A stretch of 48,024 nucleotides of DNA from Schleiferiaceae bacterium (GTDB lineage: Bacteria > Bacteroidota > Bacteroidia > Flavobacteriales > Schleiferiaceae): the NCBI GenBank assembly GCA_030833905.1, contig JAURGG010000005.1:1-48024 (forward strand), written 5' to 3'. The position numbers and the translations under genes are program-made. Shown piece by piece: positions 33,936-42,045 of the stretch (the first letter of the stretch is position 1; each line of letters opens with the position of its first letter). The notes beneath the pieces were generated by a model. It worked only from the letters and a program-made list of their open reading frames with translations, did not search any database and was not told where the DNA came from.

Positions 33936-34328
33936 ATGAAATTGATCGGAAAAGGCAGCAAGCCCTACAGCATCGCGACCGCCAAATGCCCCAAGTGCCA
34001 CGAGGGTGAAATGTTTGAGGACCCCAATCCCTACCACCTCAAAAACATGGACAAAATGTACGCATCGTGCAGCGTCTGCGGCCAGGACTACGAACCCGAA
34101 CCCAACTTTTACTACGGAGCCATGTACGTGTCCTACGCCTACACGGTGGCCTTATTTGTCGCCGTCTACATCATTTGCGGAGTGTGGCTCGGCTGGTCCA
34201 TGTGGCCCACGGTCGGAGCCCTCGCCGGCACCCTCGTCGTCCTCGGTCCCTACCTCTTTCGCATCGCCAGAGTCACCTACCTCAACTTCTTCGTCCACTA
34301 CGACGCGGACGCGGCTCCCAAGCGCTGA
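33936..34328 (+). CDS. DUF983 small membrane protein with two CxxC motifs
   Basis: A 130-residue protein started at MKLIGKGSKP; an open frame to 33789 runs through the promoter and is rejected. Two CxxC pairs (C18/C21 in CPKC, C45/C48 in CSVC) form a likely zinc ribbon ahead of two TM helices (about 62-82 and 86-106). This is the DUF983 pattern; its function is not established. The 3' end overlaps the convergent FAD oxidoreductase gene by 31 bases. Confidence 0.88.
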   Translation: MKLIGKGSKPYSIATAKCPKCHEGEMFEDPNPYHLKNMDKMYASCSVCGQDYEPEPNFYYGAMYVSYAYTVALFVAVYIICGVWLGWSMWPTVGALAGTLVVLGPYLFRIARVTYLNFFVHYDADAAPKR

Positions 34329-35281
34329 TCCCAAAGCTCCTGAGCGAGTAGGGGAGCGTGCAGCGTGCCGCGAGACCCGAGCCCGTTGAGCATTCCCAGT
34401 GTGGGGAGCTCGGGGTGCCATCCCCAGCGCGGCCGTCGGTCCTGCGTGTTGGGTCGGATTCCGGTCCATTGGGCCCTCACCTCAATACCACCGTCAACCC
34501 ACTCTCGTGCGGAATTCAGCAGTTCCTCTGCCTGGCTGGCGTTGGCCTCGGGGGGATCCTGGTCGCCGTGCTCGATGCCCCAACCAAAAGAGGCCCCGAG
34601 CTGGTAGCCACCACCGGCCTCCGGAAGCAAAAAATGGCTTCGGTGCAGCATCACGCCCAGATCTATGGTCAGCGCTACATTAAGTCCTTGTCCCCACGTA
34701 CGGGCAAAGCCCAGCGGACCCCAAAAGTGCTCTGTCCAGCGCGCCTGGTAGCCCTCAGCGAGTACGATTCGGTCGAAACGATCTATAGCGTTAACGAGCC
34801 ACGCCCCATCTGGCATCGGTTCGAGCGATTCTACGGACTCGTTTCGAACGTCTACTTGAGTCCTCATGTGCTCGAGAAAACCGACTACATTCAGTCGAAA
34901 GCTCCCTTGGACTTCGCCGAGGCCAACCCCGTGAACCCCTCCAGGAACGGGGTGAACCGCCCCCAAGTAGGCACCCATCGTGGGATGGTCGCTAAGTGCC
35001 GACCAGTCATTGAGTTCCTGCACCGTGCGTAGGACCTCATAAATGGATCCCGACGAACGCAGTTCGCTAGGGTAGGTTCGCAGCGCGACATCTAGGGCTT
35101 CGGCGGCGCGCCACACCACTCGGCGCCGCTTGAGTACAATAGGATTGACGAGTCCCGTGGCAACGCGTGACGAACACCGGCGGCCCGCCACGTCGAAGAC
35201 CACTAGCTCCACACCTTTGGGGGCTGTGGCGGCAAGAGACGCTCCTGCGATCCCAAAGCCTACGAGGGCAATGCGTTCCAT
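34298..35281 (-). CDS. FAD-dependent oxidoreductase (DAO family)
   Basis: A 327-residue flavoprotein of the D-amino acid oxidase superfamily. The dinucleotide-binding motif is ALVGFGIAGASLAATA (5-20). A second segment IDRFDRIVLAEGYQA and the C-terminal WTGIRPNTQDRRPRWGWHPELPTLGMLNGLGSRG match the FAD-binding closing strand of the family. Related proteins include ThiO and the MnmC C-terminal domain, but the substrate cannot be assigned. It is shorter than most DAO proteins (about 370). It lies downstream of the gld terminator. Confidence 0.85.
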   Translation of the reverse strand: MERIALVGFGIAGASLAATAPKGVELVVFDVAGRRCSSRVATGLVNPIVLKRRRVVWRAAEALDVALRTYPSELRSSGSIYEVLRTVQELNDWSALSDHPTMGAYLGAVHPVPGGVHGVGLGEVQGSFRLNVVGFLEHMRTQVDVRNESVESLEPMPDGAWLVNAIDRFDRIVLAEGYQARWTEHFWGPLGFARTWGQGLNVALTIDLGVMLHRSHFLLPEAGGGYQLGASFGWGIEHGDQDPPEANASQAEELLNSAREWVDGGIEVRAQWTGIRPNTQDRRPRWGWHPELPTLGMLNGLGSRGTLHAPLLAQELWDQRLGAASAS

Positions 35282-35301
35282 TGAGGGTGCAAGTTAGGAG
35301 C

Positions 35302-35327
35302 AAAAAAAAAGCCACCCGAAGGTGGCT
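35302..35327 (-). terminator. Intrinsic terminator of the gld operon
   Basis: On the minus strand AGCCACC-TTCG-GGTGGCT forms a 7-bp stem with a four-base loop, followed directly by nine T. It starts 18 bases after the gldN stop and is the strongest intrinsic terminator in the window. Confidence 0.92.
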
Positions 35328-35345
35328 CTGTGCTGTGGCGTTCGC

Positions 35346-36170
35346 TTAGAACTGCCAGTAGTCGTGCTCGCGGTTGCGAAGGTCTTCGCGAATGCGCTTG
35401 GACTCCAGCAACTGCTCCATCGGATTGTTGATTTTGTAGTCCTTAATCTCGCGGTCGTACACGTTGTCTTCTTTGGTCACTACCGCATTGAAGTAGCGCA
35501 TTTGAAAGATTTGGTCAAACGTCAAACGTCGCGTGTTGTTGTTCGGATTGTAGGCAATGTTCGTCGCAAACGCCTGGCGGGCGTCGGGGAACCATACCCA
35601 GAACAAGTTAACAATGTCGCCCTCTTGCGGATCCTTGATCACCGGCGAGATTCCGATGATGCGGCTCTTGAGTTCACCTCGCTGCTTGTCAAAGTACCAG
35701 TCGCTCTTGATGTCCCAAGCCACAATGTTGTTTGACTTGATCTCAATCGAGTCGATCGCCAAAATGGTTCCGTCGTCGTTGTCGCGAATGGTGTCGATGC
35801 GAAACAGGCGTCCACCCACTTCATTCATCGTCAACGGACGCAAGAACATGTCGTCGTCGTACACCTCGGTGATGCTGCCTTCGCTCAGGATGGCATCCTT
35901 CATTACGTCAAACAGTGACTTGCGGTCGGGCAAGGCCTGAATGGGGTAGTACAAGGGGTGGTTGAGCTTTTCAAGTGTGAAAATTCGCTCCCAGTGGCGC
36001 TTTGACCAGAGCATGTCGTCCTGGCGCAAGTGCGGGTAGGGAACCACACGGGTTTGCGAGTAGTGAATGTCGGACTTGGGAATCAAGCCGTCATCCTGCG
36101 GAGACAGTACCTGCGCTTCGAGGGTTGCACCCGCGAAGAGGACCGCCAATAGGAATGCGATTTTTTTCAT
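35346..36170 (-). CDS. gldN: Type IX secretion system protein GldN (PorN)
   Basis: A 274-residue exported protein with a signal peptide (MKKIAFLLAVLFAGATLEAQ). Family stretches are PYPHLRQDDMLWSKRHWERIFTLEKLNHPLYYP, YDDDMFLRPLTMNE and NLFWVWFPDARQAFATNIAYNP. GldN/PorN forms a periplasmic ring complex with the lipoprotein GldK at the outer membrane, and the GldL-GldM motor docks to it. It lies two bases after gldM and is followed by a terminator. Confidence 0.96.
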   Translation of the reverse strand: MKKIAFLLAVLFAGATLEAQVLSPQDDGLIPKSDIHYSQTRVVPYPHLRQDDMLWSKRHWERIFTLEKLNHPLYYPIQALPDRKSLFDVMKDAILSEGSITEVYDDDMFLRPLTMNEVGGRLFRIDTIRDNDDGTILAIDSIEIKSNNIVAWDIKSDWYFDKQRGELKSRIIGISPVIKDPQEGDIVNLFWVWFPDARQAFATNIAYNPNNNTRRLTFDQIFQMRYFNAVVTKEDNVYDREIKDYKINNPMEQLLESKRIREDLRNREHDYWQF

Positions 36171-36172
36171 GC

Positions 36173-37687
36173 TTACTGAACGTCGAGGACGATGTTAGAA
36201 ATGTTGTCAATGCGCGCACCTGCTGGGGTGTTTGCCTTGATTTTGCGAATGGTCACTGAAGAACCAGGCTTCAAGCGCTGGATTTGGTCACGCATATCGT
36301 TAGGAATCTTGTTACCGCGAACTTCAACGGCAGGCTTTCCTTCAAACTTGATGTCAAACCCTGTAACGGTCAACGGCAGGTCAAACGGGAAGTCTTGGTA
36401 CTCGGCTTCGATTACACCTTTTGAAAGCAAACTTGAAGAGATCAAGCCATCTTTCTTCTTGTAAATTGTGCCCACTGCCTGCGGAAGACCCTTGATGCGG
36501 TACAGCTTGGTACCCGCTTTACGAGTTTTGCCGTCGGCTTCTTTCACGTTGACGGTAATGGTTACTTCCTTGCCTTCGACTTTCGTCACGTTGGCGACGT
36601 AGTTACCAGCCTTGCCTGAAATTCCGGGACCTGACACCATAAGGTTCTCAGGAGCCACACCCGGTACCGATACTTCAATCGGGTTGTCTACGTTGCGGTA
36701 GAGCACATTCATCTTGGTGGCAGCGATAACCACGCTTGGTGGTGCTACAGTGTACGTCAATTCGAAGGGGTAGTCGGTGTCACCACCAGGAACGCGCATG
36801 CTGCCCTTCAGCGTTTTTGAACCGTTGCCCGAACCTTGAATACGGATCTTACCCACGCCATCTTCAATGGACTGCGGAGTAATTCCGACAAATTCAGGAT
36901 TCCGCCCCTTATCGTAGGCAGCTAGGAACACATCAGCCTCGAGGTAGTCGCCCTGCGTTACGTAGGTGCTGCGTGGCATCACGACAGCGCGAACGTTGTC
37001 GAACTTCAAGGTGTTGGCATCGATTTGACCATAAAGGTGCTCAATCGTCTTGGCCTCCATACGGCGTACGCGCGACTGCAAGTCGGTCAAGAATGGAACG
37101 ACACCCGCGAGCGGTAACTCCGCGAACGTAGCGCGCTCCCACGACATCTTTTTACCCTCTACAACTTCATCGTCAAAGGTGAACGTCTCGTCGACAATGC
37201 GTTTCATAGTTGCATCACCGTCAGACTGACCCTCTAGGAACGTGCGAAATGCCGCAAGTTTTTCTTTGATCTCCTTGGCTTTGCCCTGACCACCTATGCT
37301 CTTGTCATTCAACAGGTAGTTCTCTGGAATGTCCCGGTTGTCAGCGCCTTTGTAGCGCCCCTCTTCGTCAAGACCACCTGTAAGTGCGATCATTTCATCC
37401 TTGGTTGTCGCCAAAAGGGCAAAAATTTCATCAGATTGGGACTTGACTTGCTTTGCGCGCTCGTTGATTGGCACAGCACGAGGGTTTTCAGAAACCTGGG
37501 CTTGAATTGCTTGGTACAGCGTAGCTGTTCCGCGCTCTACTGTCGAAACAGTAGCATTCATACCAAGGTCAAGCTTGGCGAGCACCCGCAGGATGTCCTT
37601 TGAGACGTTCAATGCCAGCATGGCGGTCAACACGAGGTACATCATGTTGATCATTTTCTGACGCGGGGAAATATTGCCTGATGCCAT
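36173..37687 (-). CDS. gldM: Type IX secretion/gliding motor protein GldM (PorM)
   Basis: A 504-residue protein with one N-terminal TM helix (MINMMYLVLTAMLALNVSKDIL, about 11-32) and a long periplasmic shaft of beta-domains. With GldL it forms the proton-driven rotary motor that powers type IX secretion and gliding; the shaft spans the periplasm to GldK/GldN. The N-terminus (MASGNISPRQKMINMMYLV) is nearly invariant in the family. Length is typical. Confidence 0.97.
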   Translation of the reverse strand: MASGNISPRQKMINMMYLVLTAMLALNVSKDILRVLAKLDLGMNATVSTVERGTATLYQAIQAQVSENPRAVPINERAKQVKSQSDEIFALLATTKDEMIALTGGLDEEGRYKGADNRDIPENYLLNDKSIGGQGKAKEIKEKLAAFRTFLEGQSDGDATMKRIVDETFTFDDEVVEGKKMSWERATFAELPLAGVVPFLTDLQSRVRRMEAKTIEHLYGQIDANTLKFDNVRAVVMPRSTYVTQGDYLEADVFLAAYDKGRNPEFVGITPQSIEDGVGKIRIQGSGNGSKTLKGSMRVPGGDTDYPFELTYTVAPPSVVIAATKMNVLYRNVDNPIEVSVPGVAPENLMVSGPGISGKAGNYVANVTKVEGKEVTITVNVKEADGKTRKAGTKLYRIKGLPQAVGTIYKKKDGLISSSLLSKGVIEAEYQDFPFDLPLTVTGFDIKFEGKPAVEVRGNKIPNDMRDQIQRLKPGSSVTIRKIKANTPAGARIDNISNIVLDVQ

Positions 37688-37739
37688 TATTTAGTTCGTA
37701 TCTAGATTACAAGGAGTTGTCTGCGAATTGAAATTCCGA

Positions 37740-38402
37740 TTAGGCGCGAACGCTCATCGCGGTCAGCATGTTGCCGTATACGGAATTCAATTGAGCCAAG
37801 TTTTGACTGAGCTTGGTTACCTCTGCTGAAAGCGCCTCTGCACTTTGAGCTGAAGCGCCAAGCTTTTCAAGAACAGCGCTTTGGACTTCCATTTGGCTCG
37901 CTGAGCTTTCAAGTTGAACAGCGTACAAGGCGTTCAATGCCTCCATGTTTTTAGCTGCAGCACCGAGCTGATCGCTGTAGGCTGCAGTAGCACCAGCGGC
38001 ATCTGTAGCGGTATTTAACGAGGCTGCAGTTTCGCTCAATTTGCGCATTCCACTTGATAGGCTGTCGAGTAACTCGGGACCAATCTTCGCTTCTTCGAGC
38101 ATACGATCAAGTTCTTGAGTGACTGTGCCTCCACCAGAACGACGAATCTTCTTTTCTTTAGCGGGCTCGTTCTCTAGTTCAGGGTATGCGAGTGTCCAGT
38201 CGTATTCTTTAGGCTGGGCCTCAAACGCAGAGATCGCAAAGATGACAGCCTCTGTAGTCAAACCAACAATGAGCATCAAATCTGCACCCTTGAGGTGGAT
38301 GATCTTGAACAGTGCACCCATAATTACTACTGCCGCACCGATACCGTACAGCTTGGCCATGAAGTTCTTAAAGCGCTTACCGTTTACATCAATTAAAGCC
38401 AT
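37740..38402 (-). CDS. gldL: Type IX secretion/gliding motor protein GldL (PorL)
   Basis: A 220-residue inner-membrane protein with two TM helices (about 18-36 and 42-60) and a cytosolic tail. Charged residues in or near the helices (Lys33, Glu51, Glu61) resemble those proposed to carry protons in GldL. GldL forms the stator-like ring around the GldM TM helices. The C-terminal part is a helical, Ala/Ser-rich domain. It lies between gldK and gldM with gaps of about 50 bases. Confidence 0.96.
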   Translation of the reverse strand: MALIDVNGKRFKNFMAKLYGIGAAVVIMGALFKIIHLKGADLMLIVGLTTEAVIFAISAFEAQPKEYDWTLAYPELENEPAKEKKIRRSGGGTVTQELDRMLEEAKIGPELLDSLSSGMRKLSETAASLNTATDAAGATAAYSDQLGAAAKNMEALNALYAVQLESSASQMEVQSAVLEKLGASAQSAEALSAEVTKLSQNLAQLNSVYGNMLTAMSVRA

Positions 38403-38448
38403 GGTGAAGAAATATTGAGGTTAAGATTGAGGGGGTTGTTGGTTGTTC

Positions 38449-39882
38449 TTAAAAATCTTTGCGGTCGCGGCCAAGGAAGCTTTGTACCGTGCGGAATCCG
38501 ATGTAGGACTTAGCTGTATCCTGGTACTCGTAGTCGCGCATGCCATTTTGCATGAAAATGGCGACGTCCTTCCACGATCCACCGCGAATCACTTTTCGCT
38601 TCATCGTGACGGGGTCTGATTCTGCAGCGTTGTACTTGAAGTCAGGGTTGAGGTCGGCTACAAAGAAGTACGAAGCTTCGTCCCACGCGGTACTGGTCCA
38701 TTCCGCTACGTTACCGGCCATGTCGTAAAGTCCGTATCCGTTGGGCTCGTAGCTGTGCACACGTACAGGGTGGAATCCGCCATCCGCAACGAGGTTACCA
38801 CGACCAGGCTTGAAGTTGGCCAAGAAGCAACCTTTACTGTTCGTAGTGTAGGGGCCACCCCATGGGTAGGTCGTCAATTCAAATCCGCCTCGAGCTGCGT
38901 ATTCCCACTCTGACTCTGTCGGTAGGCGGAACTCGTTCTCGATGAAGTCGTTATTCTGCTTCAAGTACGTGTTGCGGTAGTGCGTGCGCCAGTTGGCGAA
39001 GGCAGTAGCCTGCTTCCAGCTCACGCCCACCACAGGGTATTCGTCGTAGGCGGGGTGCCAGAAGTAGTTGTCGTGAAGGTGTTCGTTGAACGAGTAGGTG
39101 AAGTCCGAGATCCACGCCAAGGTATCGGGGTACACGTTTACAATCTCTGACATAAAGAAGCTCGAGCGATCCGATACCTTCTTGCCGTTTTTGATGTAGT
39201 CTCGGTACGAGAACGTGCGTCCGTCTCCGTCGGCATCACGGAAGTCCTTCTGCCAACGGTTTTCTTTTGAGGCGGCTTTTTGCTTGTCTACCCAAAAGTG
39301 CAGGTAGTTGAGTTGGCGTGAATCAATACTGCGTCCGCCCAAGTAGCGCTCTTCAGGCGACAGGTACATGGATTCAATGATCTCAGTGTACTCCTCTGAA
39401 GGGTAACGGCTCGGATCCCACACCAAACGGCGAGACCAATCAAGGTAGGTCTGCATGCTATCTGGATAGTTCAATCCTACGTACTCCTCGAAGTAGGTGG
39501 GATTGTTCATGTCGGCATAGTTGATGTACTCGTAGTCTTCTACCATGCCTTCGGCGAGGCGGTAGCGCAGAATGGAGTCACGAACCCAGTGCACGAATTG
39601 GCGGTACTCGTTATTGGTAATTTCGGTTTCGTCCATGTAAAAGCTCGACACGGACACCGACTTGGTCGAAGCGGTGAGTGTGGCAGGAACATCGACATCG
39701 GAATTACCCATTGAGAAGTGGCCTTGTGGAATGTAGACCATTCCGTAGGGGTCCGAAGGATAGAAGTCGGGGCGGTCTTGTACGCCTACTAATTCCCCGT
39801 GGTCGCCTCCTGAGCAGGACGCGAGAACCACTGCTGCCAAAGCGGCAAGCGAGAAGGGATTAAACATTTTTACGTGCATCAT
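38449..39882 (-). CDS. gldK: Type IX secretion lipoprotein GldK (PorK)
   Basis: A 477-residue outer-membrane lipoprotein with a formylglycine-generating-enzyme-like (FGE-sulfatase) fold. The lipobox is VVLAS-C (about Cys23). The fold motifs are GMVYIPQGHFSMGN, EITNNEYRQFVHW, PVVGVSWKQATAFANWR, RLPTESEWEYAARGG and DMAGNVAEWTST, ending RGGSWKD. No enzymatic role is known; GldK forms rings with GldN. The start at 39882 is followed by a second ATG three bases on, so the exact first residue is uncertain. It lies 32 bases after porP. Confidence 0.96.
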   Translation of the reverse strand: MMHVKMFNPFSLAALAAVVLASCSGGDHGELVGVQDRPDFYPSDPYGMVYIPQGHFSMGNSDVDVPATLTASTKSVSVSSFYMDETEITNNEYRQFVHWVRDSILRYRLAEGMVEDYEYINYADMNNPTYFEEYVGLNYPDSMQTYLDWSRRLVWDPSRYPSEEYTEIIESMYLSPEERYLGGRSIDSRQLNYLHFWVDKQKAASKENRWQKDFRDADGDGRTFSYRDYIKNGKKVSDRSSFFMSEIVNVYPDTLAWISDFTYSFNEHLHDNYFWHPAYDEYPVVGVSWKQATAFANWRTHYRNTYLKQNNDFIENEFRLPTESEWEYAARGGFELTTYPWGGPYTTNSKGCFLANFKPGRGNLVADGGFHPVRVHSYEPNGYGLYDMAGNVAEWTSTAWDEASYFFVADLNPDFKYNAAESDPVTMKRKVIRGGSWKDVAIFMQNGMRDYEYQDTAKSYIGFRTVQSFLGRDRKDF

Positions 39883-39914
39883 GGCAATGAATTAACGTCG
39901 TTGAGGGCGCGATA

Positions 39915-40844
39915 TTACAAAAATCTTGGGTTACGATAGCTTCCATTCACCCGAGGAGGGATCTCAATCGTAAAACAATATGTGAGAAAAAGTTCGTGAG
40001 AGCCTGAAGAATAGGCACTTAGGCTCGAAGTGGTCAAGTCGTACGAATACGAAGCGCGAAGCGATGGCATGATCTGGTAACCCAGCATGAGGCTAATTGC
40101 ATCCTGATTCCTCCAGCCAAGGCCCGCATAAAGCTTCTCCATGATCAATGCGTTTGCATTGAGGTCCATGGAAATGTTTGAATTCAAGTCGGACTTGAGC
40201 AGTATGCTTGGGGTGATTTGAATGGGGGTTGAGGTAGGCAGGTCAAACGTAGCTCCGCCCGTGAGGAAGTAGTGCAGTTTGCTTTGAAAGCGCGCTCCTG
40301 TTCCGAAGCTTGCCGAACTCTGAAGCAATCGGCTTGAAGAAAGGCCTGCAAACCAGCGGTCGTTGGTGTAGTAGGCTCCGAAATTGAGTTCAGGGGTGAA
40401 CGAAGTCGCGCCCGAGTTCATCACCGCAGGATCAGAAGGATTGTCGGGGAAAATCCATGTCGCTTGGCGTACGTTTTTATTTTTGAAGTCGACGGCGAGT
40501 CCGAGACCAAGGGTTCCGCTACCCAATTCAAGTTGGTAGGCGTAGCCCACGGCGGCAGAAATGTCTTCAAAAAAACCGATGCGGTCGTTGACGACGTTGA
40601 CCATGAGACCTCCGTGCAAAAGATCCACCGGAATCGATGCATTAAGGTTCTGAGTGGTAGGGGCACCGTCAAATCCTACCCACTGTAGGCGTTGCCCCAA
40701 GTTGATGCAAATACCATCTCCCGTGCCTGCAACGCCTGGATTGAAGCCAAGTCGGTTGTGGTAGTACTGGGTGAACTGAACGTCCTGCTGCGCCCATAGC
40801 GCGCTGGATATCAGCACCAAAGCACTTGCAATAAGGGATTTCAT
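39915..40844 (-). CDS. porP: PorP/SprF family type IX secretion outer-membrane protein
   Basis: A 309-residue protein started at MKSLIASALVLISSALWAQ, a clean signal peptide; another ATG lies three codons upstream (40853). The remainder of the open frame to 41315 runs through the arginase-like gene and is rejected. The mature protein begins QDVQFTQYYHNRLGFNPGVAG, the PorP/SprF hallmark, and continues as alternating beta strands of an outer-membrane barrel. PorP links GldK/PorK rings or carries cargo such as SprB to the surface. Its place just before gldK matches the porP-K-L-M-N order of Porphyromonas. Confidence 0.93.
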   Translation of the reverse strand: MKSLIASALVLISSALWAQQDVQFTQYYHNRLGFNPGVAGTGDGICINLGQRLQWVGFDGAPTTQNLNASIPVDLLHGGLMVNVVNDRIGFFEDISAAVGYAYQLELGSGTLGLGLAVDFKNKNVRQATWIFPDNPSDPAVMNSGATSFTPELNFGAYYTNDRWFAGLSSSRLLQSSASFGTGARFQSKLHYFLTGGATFDLPTSTPIQITPSILLKSDLNSNISMDLNANALIMEKLYAGLGWRNQDAISLMLGYQIMPSLRASYSYDLTTSSLSAYSSGSHELFLTYCFTIEIPPRVNGSYRNPRFL

Positions 40845-40911
40845 ACGGTACATTCGGTGGGTCGGGGTCTTGCGAATCAGCGCTAAAAGTAGCAAATATT
40901 TAGTTTGTTCG

Positions 40912-42042
40912 TTACAAACCGCGTCGAACAATGCGCCACCATACGTTGGGGATGCTTCCGCTTTGTGCTTGGTCGTAGTCTTCGTATGAGCACGGAACCA
41001 ATTGGTGCCGAGCGTTTTCAGATGGATTGTTGGGTACTTCAATCCACCATCGCATGCTGAGCGGAGACTTGTAAAAAACCATTTCCCCTTGATCGTCAGG
41101 AAGCAGCACAGTGAATTTAAGGTTCTCGCTTTTGGGGCGGAGCGGGAAGTCGGCCACGCGGCCCGCCACACCATCCATGAAGTACCATAGACCTTGGGCC
41201 CAGAGGTGTGCGTTTTGGCCGTCAAGGTCTCGAGACCCCACAAAGTCGGTGAGGCAAAGGCTGCTGAGCTTGTCGCTGAATCCGGCGAAGCGCAGCAGCG
41301 CACAGAAGGACTCACCGCTCAGGCCGTTGGGGTTTGCTTCGTGCTGTGCGGGGGCGTCCGCAGCCCGCACCGCCGCATTGTGGACAATGGCCATGTCGGC
41401 GTCGCGCAACCATGGTTCTGCACGTTGAATGGGCTGCATTTCGCCCACGCGGTGTACTTCGAGGTGCATTTTCTCGGCGAGGTCCAGTGCAGATTGCGGA
41501 ACAAAGTAGCTCTGGTGGGCCAGGTGGCTCACGTGAAAGAGGTGGAACGGCTTGTGCGTAAGTAAGTGGGCGAGCAGGTTGCTACGGTCGGGCAGGCTGT
41601 GGTCGTCTCCGAGCGAAATGCGCGAGTTGATCAAGCACGCATTAATCGTTTGCTCCATCTTTCCATAGGCGCGGTAGACGCCCAAAGGCCAGTCAGACCC
41701 GGCTCCGAGGAACACGGGTATGCATCCGTACTTCATCACTTCGACGGCCAGCTCTTCGACGGCCACCAAGGTATCAACTCGGTCCCGGCCTGGCCTGAGG
41801 TTTCCGAGGTCGACCACGCGAAGGTCCCAGGGTCCCCAGTACAAAGGGTAGAGTGCGCGTCGTACGCTGTCTGCCACATCGTGAGCGGCTGCGCGTTGTT
41901 CGGGAACGCCGATCAGCGCGATTCGGGCACCTCTGAGGTCCGGAAGCTCATCACGGTTGAGTTCAATGCTGGCGCCCAGTGTCTCTGCGGGCCACTGCTG
42001 GCTAAAGTCCAGCGGAACGGGTTCAAGCCATTCAGTCCCCAT
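40912..42042 (-). CDS. Arginase/formimidoylglutamase-fold protein with degraded metal sites
   Basis: A 376-residue protein that aligns with flavobacterial proteins annotated as formimidoylglutamase (IALIGVPEQRAAA, FNPNGFNG-like ANPNGLSGESFCALLRFAGFSDK, FYKSPLSMRWWIEVP). True ureohydrolases bind two Mn ions with GGDH, DAHxD and SxDxD motifs. Here the corresponding stretches are GAGSD (113-117), INSRIS (138-143) and MAIVHNAAVR (217-226), so the His and Asp ligands are missing. It is probably not an active hydrolase. It lies three bases after topA and 67 bases before porP. Confidence 0.85.
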   Translation of the reverse strand: MGTEWLEPVPLDFSQQWPAETLGASIELNRDELPDLRGARIALIGVPEQRAAAHDVADSVRRALYPLYWGPWDLRVVDLGNLRPGRDRVDTLVAVEELAVEVMKYGCIPVFLGAGSDWPLGVYRAYGKMEQTINACLINSRISLGDDHSLPDRSNLLAHLLTHKPFHLFHVSHLAHQSYFVPQSALDLAEKMHLEVHRVGEMQPIQRAEPWLRDADMAIVHNAAVRAADAPAQHEANPNGLSGESFCALLRFAGFSDKLSSLCLTDFVGSRDLDGQNAHLWAQGLWYFMDGVAGRVADFPLRPKSENLKFTVLLPDDQGEMVFYKSPLSMRWWIEVPNNPSENARHQLVPCSYEDYDQAQSGSIPNVWWRIVRRGL

Positions 42043-42045
42043 TGC

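Noticed and set aside
40845-41315. N-terminal extension of the PorP/SprF gene
   Set aside because: The extra 157 codons run antisense-frame through the arginase-like gene and precede a clean signal peptide at 40844.
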